Origin: Alphaproteobacteria bacterium
GTDB taxonomy: Bacteria; Pseudomonadota; Alphaproteobacteria; UBA7985; JAUIBT01
NCBI GenBank assembly: GCA_030428255.1
Contig: JAUIBT010000001.1
Span: 124,001-188,000, forward strand
Length of the DNA stretch: 64,000 nucleotides
Direction of reading: 5' to 3'
Position numbers and translations under genes: made by a program. Numbering within the stretch: position 1 is the first letter of the stretch; each line of letters opens with the position of its first letter. Shown piece after piece: positions 8,304-17,070 of the stretch. Under the pieces are notes generated by a model. It ran no database searches, had not been told where the DNA came from, and saw only the letters and a program-made list of their open reading frames with translations.

Positions 8304-9674
8304 TTACAGCCGCCGCCACTCGGTCTTGCCACCTGGGCGGTCCAACAGCTCGATGCCATCAGCGATCAATGCGTCACGCAGCGCATCGGCCTTTGCGAAA
8401 TCTTTGGCCGCGCGCGCGTCGATCCGCGCCTGGATCATGGCCTCGATCTCTTCGGCCTTCAATTGACCCGCGCTTGTCCCTTGGAACCAGGCCTTAGGGT
8501 CTTGCTGCAACAGCCCCATCAGATCGCCAGCGCCCTTAAGCTTTGCCTGTAGCTCCGCTCTTTGCTCCGCCGTCTCGGCCTTATTGATCTCGGTGACAAG
8601 GGCGTGCAATTCGGCCAAAGCCAAGGGCGAATTGAGGTCGTCGCTCAGCGCCGCCAACACCTTGGGAGCCTCTGCGGGCGTACCCGAGAACCCCTCAAGC
8701 GCACGATACATGCGGTTGAGTTGCGTCTTGGCTTCGGCGATCTTGTCCTTGTTGAAGTCCATCGGACCGCGATAGTGCGCGGACAGCAACACCATGCGGA
8801 TTGCCTCGCCTGGAATGCCTTCGTCCAAAAGCTGGTGAACGGTATAAAAGTTGCCCAAAGACTTGGACATCTTATCGTCGTTGACCGTTACAAATCCGTT
8901 GTGCAGCCACGTGTGCGCCATCTCCTGCCCATTGGCGCAGCAGGATTGCGCAATCTCGTTTTCGTGGTGCGGGAAGATCAAGTCCAGACCGCCCGCGTGA
9001 ATGTCAAAGCTGACGCCCAGCGTCTCGCGCGCCATGGCCGAACACTCAATGTGCCAACCTGGACGCCCACGCCCCCAGGGGCTCGGCCAACCTGGCTGAT
9101 CGTCGCGCGACGGCTTCCACAAAACGAAGTCGCCCGGGTTGCGCTTGTAGGGTGCAACCTCGATCCGCGCGCCTGCGATCATATCCTCCATGTCGCGCTT
9201 GGACAGGCGGCCATAGTCGGCATAGCTGTCAATCGCGAACAGCACGTGCCCTTCGGCTTCGTAAGCGTGGCCCTTGGCGATCAGCTCCTCGATCATCGTC
9301 ACCATCTGCGGGATGTAGGCGGTACAGCGGGGTTCATCATCGGGTGGCAGCGCGTTCAAAGCCGCGATGTCGGCATGGAATATCTCGGTCGTGCGCTGCG
9401 TAAGCGCATCGATATCTTCGCCGCTTTCCATGGCGCGATCGATAATCTTGTCGTCAACATCGGTGATATTGCGCGTGTAGCGAACGGCGCTGGCACCATA
9501 GACCTGCCTCAGCACACGATAGAGTACATCGAAGACCACGATAGGCCGGGCATTGCCGATATGGGCAAAATCATAGACAGTTGGTCCACAGACGTAGAGG
9601 CGCACGTTGGAGGCGTCCAGCGGCTCAAAGGTTTCGTTCTTGCCGGTTAGTGTGTTTTGAAAGGTCAGGCTCAT
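8304..9674 (-). CDS. cysS: Cysteine--tRNA ligase
   Basis: Class I aminoacyl-tRNA synthetase charging tRNA-Cys, 456 residues. Visible are the HIGH-type motif in YDFAHIGNARP, the KMSKS loop in DDKMSKSLGN, and the zinc-binding region typical of CysS (C28 in YVCGPT, the ECSAMARETLG segment and HHENEIAQS). The start is the ATG at 9674, with AAGGA 9 bases upstream, giving the normal MSLTFQNTLTG N-terminus. An in-frame extension of 20 residues has no support. It follows gltX by 69 bp on the same strand, so the two synthetases may be co-transcribed. Confidence 0.95.
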   Translation of the reverse strand: MSLTFQNTLTGKNETFEPLDASNVRLYVCGPTVYDFAHIGNARPIVVFDVLYRVLRQVYGASAVRYTRNITDVDDKIIDRAMESGEDIDALTQRTTEIFHADIAALNALPPDDEPRCTAYIPQMVTMIEELIAKGHAYEAEGHVLFAIDSYADYGRLSKRDMEDMIAGARIEVAPYKRNPGDFVLWKPSRDDQPGWPSPWGRGRPGWHIECSAMARETLGVSFDIHAGGLDLIFPHHENEIAQSCCANGQEMAHTWLHNGFVTVNDDKMSKSLGNFYTVHQLLDEGIPGEAIRMVLLSAHYRGPMDFNKDKIAEAKTQLNRMYRALEGFSGTPAEAPKVLAALSDDLNSPLALAELHALVTEINKAETAEQRAELQAKLKGAGDLMGLLQQDPKAWFQGTSAGQLKAEEIEAMIQARIDARAAKDFAKADALRDALIADGIELLDRPGGKTEWRRL

Positions 9675-9743
9675 GCCAAGTATCCTTGAAGAACTGTGTC
9701 GTACCGTAGGTGGCCTTTGGTAAAAGCCAACCAAGCGCCCGCG

Positions 9744-11066
9744 CTAGGCAACCGCCAGGCGCTCTAAGACACGCTCGCGGTCGATCAAAGGCAGCAGGGT
9801 TGCCATCTCTGGTCCCTTGGCTTGCCCGGTGATGGCCAAACGCAGCGGCATAAACAACTGCTTGCCCTTGCGGCCCGTGGCCTGTTTGACCGCATCGGTC
9901 CAGTCTTTCCAGGTCTGCGCCCCCCAAGCCTCGGGCAGCAGCTTGGCGGCCTCGGCGATGAAGTCCGGCTCTTCGATCACGGGCTGTATGTCTCCCTTAA
10001 CCATAGCAAGAACCTCGGGAGCCTGGGCGTATTGTTCGACGTTTTCCTTTAAGACGTCCCAAAGTTCAGCGTCCCAGCCGGGCAATTTGTCGGCCATGTC
10101 GGCAAAGTCCAAAGCGTGAATGACCCGCGTGTTTAGCTGCATGACCTCGTCCATCGAAGCTTTGGGCGTCGCGCGACCATAGCGGCCAATGTCGTAATCC
10201 TCCGCCAAATCCGCCACGCTCGTCACCACTTTTGGCGCATCCGGTGTGCCCAAGGCAGCCAAATAGGCGACGATGGCCAGCGGCTCAATCCCATCGGCCT
10301 TAAACAGCTCGACCGACGCCGATCCCAGTCGCTTGGACAAGCCCTGCCCTTCGGCATCAGTGATCAGCGGCAGGTGGCCAAAGGTCGGGACCGCGCCACC
10401 CAGCGCCTGAAACAACTGCACCTGAACGGCGGTGTTGGCCACGTGATCTTCGCCGCGAATAATGTCGGTCACGTCAAGCTCGATATCATCGACCACAGAG
10501 GACAAGGTGTAGAGATAGCGGCCATCCTCACGGATCAGCACGGGATCAGACAAGTACTGGGCCTCAAAGTGCGACGCGCCGCGCACCAAATCCAGCCAAT
10601 CGATATCGCCGTCCACCAGTCTAAAGCGCCAGTGCGGCAAGCGCCCTTGCGCTTCAAATTCCGCCTTTTGCGCGTCAGTCAAGGCCAAGGCCGCGCGGTC
10701 ATAGATCGGCGGCTTGCCGCGCTGCAACTGCGACTTGCGCTTCAAGGCCAACTCGTCAGCGGTCTCGTAGCAAGGATAAAGGCGTCCATCCGCGATCAAC
10801 TTGTCGCGCGCCAGGTCATAGCGGTCGGTGCGATCCGATTGGCGGGCAAAGTCGTCCCAGTCCAGGCCCAGCCAGCGCAAATCGGCCTGGATGCCGTCGG
10901 CATAGGCTTGGGTCGAACGTTCGGTGTCGGTGTCGTCCATACGCAGCAAGAACACGCCGCCTTGGCTGCGCGCGTGCAACCAGTTGACAACCGCAGTACG
11001 AATGTTGCCCAGGTGCAGCTTGCCGGTGGGCGATGGAGCGAAACGAACGCGCAATGGACGGCTCAT
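9744..11066 (-). CDS. gltX: Glutamate--tRNA ligase
   Basis: Class I synthetase of 440 residues charging tRNA-Glu. The N-terminus reads MSRPLRVRFAPSPTGKLHLGN, containing the HIGH-equivalent HLGN. The catalytic KMSKS equivalent is GQGLSKRLGS. The ATG at 11066 is the natural start; the 56-residue upstream in-frame extension lacks family similarity. The protein is shorter than E. coli GltX (about 470), and alphaproteobacteria often carry two GltX paralogs. Whether this copy is discriminating or also forms Glu-tRNA-Gln cannot be judged here. Confidence 0.93.
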   Translation of the reverse strand: MSRPLRVRFAPSPTGKLHLGNIRTAVVNWLHARSQGGVFLLRMDDTDTERSTQAYADGIQADLRWLGLDWDDFARQSDRTDRYDLARDKLIADGRLYPCYETADELALKRKSQLQRGKPPIYDRAALALTDAQKAEFEAQGRLPHWRFRLVDGDIDWLDLVRGASHFEAQYLSDPVLIREDGRYLYTLSSVVDDIELDVTDIIRGEDHVANTAVQVQLFQALGGAVPTFGHLPLITDAEGQGLSKRLGSASVELFKADGIEPLAIVAYLAALGTPDAPKVVTSVADLAEDYDIGRYGRATPKASMDEVMQLNTRVIHALDFADMADKLPGWDAELWDVLKENVEQYAQAPEVLAMVKGDIQPVIEEPDFIAEAAKLLPEAWGAQTWKDWTDAVKQATGRKGKQLFMPLRLAITGQAKGPEMATLLPLIDRERVLERLAVA

Positions 11067-11279
11067 GATTGGGTTCCCAGGGGGCTTGGGCCTTGGATCA
11101 AGCAGCGGTGCGGCAAAGGCAGAGCGCGCAGTTTCAAGACCTGTGTTTATTGGCTTTGTCGCCTCCAACACGCTGGCAAGAGACGAAATTTGACTTGGGC
11201 TTCTAGCCCATAGAAGGGGCACAAGCAATGCCACAGCACGGTATAAGGTCGATTTTCAGAGCGCCGTAGTCCTGCGGGT

Positions 11280-11720
11280 TTAGCCGGGTTGCTGGCAGTC
11301 CCCACAAGAACATCGAAACTCAACAACCTGGTTCGGGGCTTGATGAAACCCTTGCGATCCGACCGTTGTCGCGGCGTCAAAACCCGCTTTGTGGTCACAG
11401 ACCTCAATGGTCTTCCCGCAAGTATCGCAAAACATGACCACATGGGTGTGCTCGTCGTGCGGATCGTTGCAGGCAATGTAGGCGTTGAGCCCTGCCACTT
11501 TATGAACCAGTCCTTGTTGCGCCCAAAACTCCAGAATTCGATACAGGGAAGTCACGGTCAGCTTGGGGTGAAGAGGCTTGACCTGCTCCAGCAAGTGATA
11601 GGCGCCGACCGCCTTCGCCTCGCTCACCAACACCTTGAGCACGTCCAGACGCTGCGGCGTTAGCCGGAGCTGGCGCTGTGAACAGAGATCGAGCAGATTT
11701 TGATCAAGACTTTGGCTCAT
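11280..11720 (-). CDS. zur: Fur-family regulator, probably Zur
   Basis: A 146-residue metal-responsive repressor. The winged helix-turn-helix lies in residues 1-80 (LTVTSLYRILEFW as recognition region). The dimerisation domain has a histidine-rich sensor HDEHTHVVMF and two cysteine pairs, C98/C101 (CDTC) and FRCSCGDC near the C-terminus, fitting a structural zinc site. A ZIP-family transporter gene lies 158 bp away and divergent. That context favours zinc over iron. The ATG at 11720 gives the usual N-terminus; its Shine-Dalgarno is weak. Zur rather than Fur or PerR is an inference from context. Confidence 0.8.
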   Translation of the reverse strand: MSQSLDQNLLDLCSQRQLRLTPQRLDVLKVLVSEAKAVGAYHLLEQVKPLHPKLTVTSLYRILEFWAQQGLVHKVAGLNAYIACNDPHDEHTHVVMFCDTCGKTIEVCDHKAGFDAATTVGSQGFHQAPNQVVEFRCSCGDCQQPG

Positions 11721-11861
11721 GCCAGCAATGTAACCAGTGCCTCCCTTCGCTTCAAGCCGCAAGCTGCCAGATAAGCGCGGAGCATCACACCTGCTTGATA
11801 TGCCGCAGGCGCATGGCGGTTCGGACGAGAATGATGCCAAAAGGGACTTGCTTGCATGAAA

Positions 11862-11874
11862 GATACATTATATC
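11862..11874. promoter_or_regulatory. Candidate Zur operator in front of the ZIP gene
   Basis: The 13-mer GATACATTATATC has matching GATA/TATC half sites around a five-base centre. It ends five bases before the transporter ATG, between the divergent zur and ZIP genes. Its AT-rich, palindromic character recalls Zur/Fur-type boxes, but I did not match it to a defined consensus. Binding here would block the transporter promoter or ribosome access. Confidence 0.35.
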
Positions 11875-11878
11875 AGAA

Positions 11879-12655
11879 ATGAAAATCTCTCTCTTGCTGG
11901 CCACAAATTTGTCTATGCTCCCTATGCTCCTTGGCTCCCCCGTCCTCATCGTCGCATTGCAGGTTGTATTTGCCGCTGGCATGGCTTGGCTCGCGCTGCG
12001 CTATTTCGCAGGCCTACGGAGCAAGCTTTGGTGGTTTTCTGCCTTTGGAACCGGCGCGCTGTTGGCAAACGTTCTGTTCCACTTGCTGCCTGAAGCCTGG
12101 GATTCTCTGACCCCAAGCGCGTTTTGGAGCTACTTCGGCTGCGGTATTGCCTTTGGTCTAGCGATACAGGTGGCCTTACGCACGCACAAGCAGATGTCGG
12201 CCATCGCCAGCCTGCAACTTGGCGACGCCGCCTGTAACTTTGTTGACGGTGTATTGATTGCCAGCGCGGCCTTGATCGACCCCTGGCTAGGCCTGTTCAC
12301 CGCGCTTGTAGTGACGCTGCATGAGCTGCCGAGCGAACTTGGAGAAATGGGCCTGTTGGTCGCCAATGGCCTGTCGAACAAACGCGCCTTGCTGGTCAAT
12401 CTGAGCCTGTCTGGCAGCGCCGCAATTCTGGGCGCGATTGTTACCAGCATGGCAGGCCAAGGCATTGGTTGGAGCGCGCCGCTGTTAACCGCTGCCGGGT
12501 CTGGCCTCTTGCTTCAGGTGCTTAGCATGCAGATCTTGCCGCGCTTGATCCAAGCACCCCAAGTTAGCCAGGTTGTCGGCCGCCTGGCGGCTATTGGCGG
12601 GTTCTTGACCCTAAGCCTGACCCTGGTCACAGTCACTGAGCACCTGACCCACTAA
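11879..12655 (+). CDS. ZIP-family divalent metal transporter
   Basis: A 258-residue polytopic membrane protein with about eight hydrophobic segments. The hallmark ZIP metal-site motifs are visible: CNFVDGVLIA (N120, D123) in TM4 and LHELPSELGEMG (H148, E149, E153) in TM5, which line the transport path for Zn2+ or a similar ion into the cytoplasm. I start at MKISLLLATN because upstream in-frame sequence has no hydrophobic or family character and a candidate operator lies there. Divergent from the zur-like gene and convergent with a PLP decarboxylase four bases away. Confidence 0.85.
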   Translation: MKISLLLATNLSMLPMLLGSPVLIVALQVVFAAGMAWLALRYFAGLRSKLWWFSAFGTGALLANVLFHLLPEAWDSLTPSAFWSYFGCGIAFGLAIQVALRTHKQMSAIASLQLGDAACNFVDGVLIASAALIDPWLGLFTALVVTLHELPSELGEMGLLVANGLSNKRALLVNLSLSGSAAILGAIVTSMAGQGIGWSAPLLTAAGSGLLLQVLSMQILPRLIQAPQVSQVVGRLAAIGGFLTLSLTLVTVTEHLTH

Positions 12656-12659
12656 AGCA

Positions 12660-14093
12660 CTAAGCCACTGGCACAGCGCGCGCGCAGTCAAGAATGGCTT
12701 GGTAGGCCAGGTCTTTGTCCTGCTCTTCCATCTCAAATTGCCCAGCCTGAAAACGGATGACGCTTTGTCCGTCCAGCTTGCTCTGGGTCAGGTAAATGCG
12801 ACCATCGTCGTTGATGGCCTCGACCAGCGCCAGGTTGAGCGCGTCCAGGTCAGTGCCTGCTTGCACCGCTGCTTGAGGGCGATAGCGAAAGCTGAACAAG
12901 GATAGGATGGGCTCTGAGGTGATCTCAAAATCCGGCTCAGCGCGCAGGCGTTCGGCCAGATCGCACGACCAAGCCACGTGGTTGCGGATGCGTCGGCGCA
13001 AATCTTCCAGGCCGTGCGCACGCAGCAAAAACCACAGCTTGAGCGCTCGGAAACGACGCCCCAACGGGACCGACCATTCTGAATAGTTGACGATACCCGA
13101 TTTACCGCGCGTCTTGAGGTATTCGGGTTGAATGCCTAGCGTTTCCACCAGCAGCTCTGGCGAGCGCACGAATTGCACCGAGCAGTCAAACTGGGCGCCC
13201 AACCATTTGTGCGGATTAAAGACCAGCGAATCGACGCCCTCGACGCCCAGCCACAAATCGCGAAACTCGGGGCAAATCATGGCGCTGCCCGCCCAGGCTG
13301 CGTCCAAGTGGGTCAAGAGCCCTTCGCGCTTTGCGACCGCAACGATGGCGCCAACATCGTCGCTTGCGCCGATTGAGGTCGCCCCGGTGCAGATAATCAC
13401 GCCCGCAGGCTTGTGGCCAGCGGCACGGTCGGCCGCAATGGCAGCGCTCAGCGCCTCCGGGTCCATGCTGCGCAAAGGCCCCTTGGACGGCAACTTCACC
13501 AAATTGTCTTGCCCCAGCCCAGCAACCCACATGGCTTTGTCCACCGACGAATGAACCTCTTGCGAGCAATAGACTCGCAACTGAGGACCTGCCGCCAGGC
13601 CGGTTTGGTTGGACCGCATATCCAGCGCTTTGTTGCGCATCATCAGCACCGCAGACAAGGTCGCCGAGGAGGCCGAATCTTGGATGACGCCGCTAAACTG
13701 CTCGCCCAGGCCCAGCGCTTGGCGCAGCCAAACCATCATCGCGGTTTCAAGCTCTGTCGCAGCGGGCGAGGTCTGCCACAGCATGCACTGGGCGGCCAGA
13801 GCCGAGGCCATCTGCTCGGCCAGGATTGAGACCGGCGCGGCGTTGGCAGGAAAATAGGCAAAAAAACGCGGGTGCTGCCAATGGGTCATATTGGGCACGA
13901 TGATGCGCTCGAAGTCGTCCATGATGGCCTGCATCGATTCTGGAGACTCCGGCGCTGTTGCCGGGATTTGCGCCTGCACACTGCCAGGCTCGACGCGTGG
14001 GCGCACGGGCCGCTCGCGCAGCCCTTTATGATAACGGGTGCTCCAATCGACGGCCCGTTTTGCCCAAGTGCCAAATGTATCCCAGGTCAACAT
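12660..14093 (-). CDS. Group II PLP-dependent (aromatic-L-amino-acid-type) decarboxylase
   Basis: A 477-residue PLP decarboxylase removing the alpha-carboxyl of an aromatic or related L-amino acid. The cofactor lysine is in FNPHKWLGAQ, and the PLP-pyridine Asp is in HLDAAWAGSA. The N-terminal HPRFFAYFPANA segment and the C-terminal small domain match the aromatic/histidine/glutamate decarboxylase family at full length. GAGGGG lies 8-13 bases upstream of the ATG. Transcribed toward the ZIP gene; its start is 141 bp from tsaE on the opposite strand. Substrate (Tyr, Phe, Trp, DOPA or other) is not deducible. Confidence 0.88.
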   Translation of the reverse strand: MLTWDTFGTWAKRAVDWSTRYHKGLRERPVRPRVEPGSVQAQIPATAPESPESMQAIMDDFERIIVPNMTHWQHPRFFAYFPANAAPVSILAEQMASALAAQCMLWQTSPAATELETAMMVWLRQALGLGEQFSGVIQDSASSATLSAVLMMRNKALDMRSNQTGLAAGPQLRVYCSQEVHSSVDKAMWVAGLGQDNLVKLPSKGPLRSMDPEALSAAIAADRAAGHKPAGVIICTGATSIGASDDVGAIVAVAKREGLLTHLDAAWAGSAMICPEFRDLWLGVEGVDSLVFNPHKWLGAQFDCSVQFVRSPELLVETLGIQPEYLKTRGKSGIVNYSEWSVPLGRRFRALKLWFLLRAHGLEDLRRRIRNHVAWSCDLAERLRAEPDFEITSEPILSLFSFRYRPQAAVQAGTDLDALNLALVEAINDDGRIYLTQSKLDGQSVIRFQAGQFEMEEQDKDLAYQAILDCARAVPVA

Positions 14094-14234
14094 GGCCGCC
14101 CCTCTTGTATCTCTAAATCCTGTACCGTGACCCTAGTCCTGGCAGACACGCAACTCAAGGGCGCAAGGTCTAGATTTTGGAGCCACGAAGCACTAGGTGT
14201 TGGGCAAGTGCACACCTTAACGATAGGTCCAGCA

Positions 14235-14702
14235 GTGCCCGCCTTGTTCCAAACCCTCGCTGTTGCTAGTCTTGACGAGCTCGCAGCTTTCGCGCGGCGG
14301 CTCGCGCCAGTTTTGGACGCGGGCGATACCGTGCTTTTTGACGGAAACCTGGGCGCAGGCAAAACAACGCTCATCAAGGACTTGTGCCAAGCCCTGGGCT
14401 GCCGCGACGCTGTGACCAGCCCGACCTACACCATCGCCCAGCTCTATCATGCTCCGCTTGGTCCCATCCTTCACCTCGATGCCTATCGCCTGAACAGCAG
14501 CGGCGAGCTTTGGGATCTGGGGTATGACGAAGAAATGGAAACCGGCCTAACACTGATCGAGTGGGGTCAGAAGGTCGCCGACGACTTCCCCGATGCTCTG
14601 AGGGTCGAGCTGCAAATTGAGGGTGACACGCAACGCCAATTGATCCTCAGCAGCGAAAGCCCGCAGTGGCACCAGCGCCTGCAAACCTTGGAGGCTTCAT
14701 GA
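14235..14702 (+). CDS. tsaE: tRNA threonylcarbamoyladenosine biosynthesis ATPase TsaE
   Basis: ATPase of the t6A37 machinery (TsaB-TsaD-TsaE complex), about 155 residues as usual for the family. The Walker A motif is GNLGAGKTT at residues 37-45, followed by the family segment TSPTYTIAQLY and the DLGYDEE/LIEWGQK motifs. There is no ATG near the domain start; I choose a GTG at 14235 with AGGTCC just upstream, so the exact start is tentative. It overlaps tsaB by four bases (ATGA) and leads a four-gene t6A operon. Confidence 0.9.
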   Translation: MPALFQTLAVASLDELAAFARRLAPVLDAGDTVLFDGNLGAGKTTLIKDLCQALGCRDAVTSPTYTIAQLYHAPLGPILHLDAYRLNSSGELWDLGYDEEMETGLTLIEWGQKVADDFPDALRVELQIEGDTQRQLILSSESPQWHQRLQTLEAS

Positions 14703-15373
14703 AACTGGTGCTTCAGACCTCCAGCGGATTTGCCCAGCTTGCGCTGTTTGACGGAGTTGCACTTTGCGCCTGCTTGCCAGACAGCACCTCAGGAAGCGGC
14801 CACACCGGGCCACGCGTGCAAGACCGCGATCTTGCCAGCTTGACGCGCGAGCTGTTGGATCAGGCGGGCATTGGGATCGAGCAGGTCTCCAGCCTGGCCG
14901 TAGACATAGGACCAGGCCGCTTGGCCGCGACGCGAATGGCGGTGGCCTTTGTCAATGCGCTCGGCTTTGCGCGCCGCTTGCCAATACAAGCCCTGCCCGC
15001 CTTTAGCTTGTTGAGCGCAGAGGCCGCAACTCGAGGCCACAAGCGTGCTCTGGTGTTCCGAAAGGCGTCAGGTCGGCGTTACTATTGGGGCGTGATGGAA
15101 GCTGAAACCCTGCACCAACAGGGCCTGGTCAGCGCAAAGGACTTGCCGCAGCTAACCGCCCGGCGGGCTCGGCTGGACGGCGCGCTGGTGAGCGACCAGC
15201 CGCTAGACCCGACGCTTGCACAAGCCTTGGGCGCGCGAACCAGCCTCCTAATAACCCACGCCAGCCCTGCAACCCTTGCCCCTTTGCTCGCGACCTGGCC
15301 CCTGTGGAAAGCCGGAGCAACCCCCTACCCCGTGCCGCTAACCGAAACCGCCTTCAACGCCCAGCTAGAATAA
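14699..15373 (+). CDS. tsaB: tRNA threonylcarbamoyladenosine biosynthesis protein TsaB
   Basis: A 224-residue ASKHA-fold pseudo-enzyme that scaffolds TsaD in t6A synthesis. It begins MKLVLQTSSGFAQLALF (the TsaB LxIDTS-like N-terminus) and contains VDIGPGRLAATRMAVAF, the TsaB version of the GPGSFTGLR motif. The C-terminal half is divergent, which is normal for TsaB. Translationally coupled to tsaE upstream; tsaC starts six bases after its stop. Confidence 0.88.
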   Translation: MKLVLQTSSGFAQLALFDGVALCACLPDSTSGSGHTGPRVQDRDLASLTRELLDQAGIGIEQVSSLAVDIGPGRLAATRMAVAFVNALGFARRLPIQALPAFSLLSAEAATRGHKRALVFRKASGRRYYWGVMEAETLHQQGLVSAKDLPQLTARRARLDGALVSDQPLDPTLAQALGARTSLLITHASPATLAPLLATWPLWKAGATPYPVPLTETAFNAQLE

Positions 15374-15379
15374 GCCCAA

Positions 15380-15982
15380 ATGACTGCTACAGCCTATCAT
15401 GAGATTGCTCAGCAAATTACCTCCGGCGCGGTTGCCCTGGTGCCGACCGATACGGTCTATGGCTTGGCCGTCTCCCCAGCACACCCGCAGAGCATCCAAA
15501 AGCTCTATCGACTAAAAAAGCGCGCCATGGCCAAGAACCTGCCGATCATGGTTGCCGATGAGGCGAGCTTGGAGGAGCTGGGCGCCGACCTCAATCCTGC
15601 CGCCAAGCGTATGCTGGACTCGCGTTGGATGCCGGGGCCCGTCAGCCTTGTGCTGTCTTTGAAACCAAAAAAGGCGCCGGACTGGCTGCGCTATCGTGAT
15701 GAGATCGCAGTGCGCATTCCCAATCACACCTTTATGCTCAAGCTGTTGCGTCTGACCGGACCTTTGCTCGTGACCTCAGCCAATCGCAGTGGTCAGGCCA
15801 CCCCCGCCGAGGCCAGTGATGCCGCTCAGCAATTGGCCGGGCAGCCCGATCTGATCGTTGATTTGGGGCCGCGCCAGCTCGTCCCCTCGACCTTGGTGAA
15901 CTGCCGAACCATGCCGCCCAAAATTGAGCGCATCGGCGTTGTGAGCGCTGAAGATATCGAGAAACATCTGTATGGCCGCTGA
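15380..15982 (+). CDS. tsaC: L-threonylcarbamoyladenylate synthase (TsaC/YrdC family)
   Basis: A 200-residue YrdC-domain enzyme that makes threonylcarbamoyl-AMP from threonine, bicarbonate and ATP, the first step of t6A. Family motifs are VPTDTVYGLAVS, KRAMAKNLPIMV, WMPGPVSLVL and VTSANRSGQATP. It is the short TsaC form without the Sua5 C-terminal domain. Its 3' end overlaps tsaD by 11 bases, coupling synthesis of intermediate and transferase. Confidence 0.93.
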   Translation: MTATAYHEIAQQITSGAVALVPTDTVYGLAVSPAHPQSIQKLYRLKKRAMAKNLPIMVADEASLEELGADLNPAAKRMLDSRWMPGPVSLVLSLKPKKAPDWLRYRDEIAVRIPNHTFMLKLLRLTGPLLVTSANRSGQATPAEASDAAQQLAGQPDLIVDLGPRQLVPSTLVNCRTMPPKIERIGVVSAEDIEKHLYGR

Positions 15983-17009
15983 TCGCTACATCCTGGGGAT
16001 CGAGACCTCGTGCGACGATACCTCAATCGCTTTGGTGAGCGAAGACGGACAGGTTCGCGAGATCGAAACCACCTCCCAGTTCGAGATCCACGCGGGCTAT
16101 GGGGGCATCTATCCCGAGCTGGCCTCGCGCGCGCACGTCGCCGCCATACTGCCGGCCTTGGACGCTGTCCTTCAGCGCTCTGCCATCGGGCTTGAGCAGA
16201 TCGAGGCCGTCGCTGTCACGTGCGGGCCAGGGCTCATCGGCGCGCTGCTGGTTGGCGTGAACACAGCGACAGCCCTGGGGCTGGCTTGGAACAAGCCGGT
16301 CATTGGCGTCAACCATTTGCAAGGTCATCTCCGCAGCGCCGAGCTTGACGGCCACAAGGTCGACTATCCGGCCGTGGTGCTGTTGGTCTCTGGCGGCCAC
16401 AGCCTGCTTGCCCACATGCAGAGCCCGACATCTATGCGCCTGCTGGGCCAGACCCGCGACGACTCGGTGGGCGAGGCCTTTGATAAGGTAGCGCGCATGT
16501 TGGACCTTGGCTTTCCGGGTGGTCCAATCATTGATCAGTTCGCAGCGCAAGGCCAAGACACCATGGCATTCCCGCGCCCCATGCTGCATGCGGGCTACGA
16601 ATTTTCGTTTTCCGGCCTCAAGTCGGCGGTGCGGCGCGCGATTGAGCTGGACCCGAACCTGTCACGCCCGGATGCTTGCGCCTCTTTTGCCGCCGCCTGT
16701 TTTGACGTGCTGATCAAGAAGTGCGAGCGCGCCTTGAAGGAGACCGAGGCCACCAGCTTGGTCGTTGTCGGCGGCGTGGCTGCTAGCCGTCCGCTGCGTG
16801 CCCGCATGCAGGCACTGACCGAGCGGTTTGGGGTAAAGCTGAACCTGCCGCCCGCTCAGTGGGCCCCAGACAACGGCGCCATGATCGCGCTTGCGGGCTG
16901 GGACCGATTGCGCGCCTTGCAAGCTGCCCAGCCGAACACAAAAAATGGGAGCCTGCCGCTGCAAGCTCCCATTGTTGCCGATCCTGGTTTGGCCCTGGAG
17001 GAGATTTAG
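15972..17009 (+). CDS. tsaD: tRNA N6-adenosine threonylcarbamoyltransferase TsaD
   Basis: A 345-residue Kae1/Gcp-family enzyme transferring the threonylcarbamoyl group to A37 of ANN-decoding tRNAs. It begins with LGIETSCDDTSIA and has the metal-binding HxxxH in NHLQGHL (H115, H119), plus VLLVSGGHS, FDKVARMLDL and VVVGGVAASRPLR. The last ~25 codons contain, on the opposite strand, a terminator hairpin for ald. It closes the tsaE-B-C-D cluster. Confidence 0.96.
   Translation: MAADRYILGIETSCDDTSIALVSEDGQVREIETTSQFEIHAGYGGIYPELASRAHVAAILPALDAVLQRSAIGLEQIEAVAVTCGPGLIGALLVGVNTATALGLAWNKPVIGVNHLQGHLRSAELDGHKVDYPAVVLLVSGGHSLLAHMQSPTSMRLLGQTRDDSVGEAFDKVARMLDLGFPGGPIIDQFAAQGQDTMAFPRPMLHAGYEFSFSGLKSAVRRAIELDPNLSRPDACASFAAACFDVLIKKCERALKETEATSLVVVGGVAASRPLRARMQALTERFGVKLNLPPAQWAPDNGAMIALAGWDRLRALQAAQPNTKNGSLPLQAPIVADPGLALEEI
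16940..16973 (-). terminator. Intrinsic terminator of ald, inside the tsaD 3' coding region
   Basis: Read on the minus strand: AATGGGAGC, a 12-base loop, GCTCCCATT, then four further T (a run of six T with the two ending the stem). The nine-base stem is perfect (16944-16952 with 16965-16973). It lies about 93 bases past the ald stop, which is the right direction and distance. On the plus strand it lacks a T tail, so it should not stop tsaD transcription. Confidence 0.75.
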
Positions 17010-17017
17010 GCCAGATC

Positions 17018-17070
17018 GGATTAGACCCAGTAGGATTAAACCCAGTAGGATTAGACCCAGTAGGATTAGG
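17018..17070. repeat. 15-bp tandem repeat, about 3.5 copies, between tsaD and ald
   Basis: Units of GGATTAGACCCAGTA at 17018-17032, 17033-17047 (one substitution) and 17048-17062, plus a half unit to 17070. It fills the 56-bp convergent gap and runs into the ald stop. On the ald strand every unit carries TAA in the ald frame, so the stop codon is repeated. Confidence 0.92.

Noticed and set aside
8562-9650. A 362-codon plus-strand frame opposite cysS
   Set aside because: Shadow of cysS; no family similarity and no ribosome-binding support.
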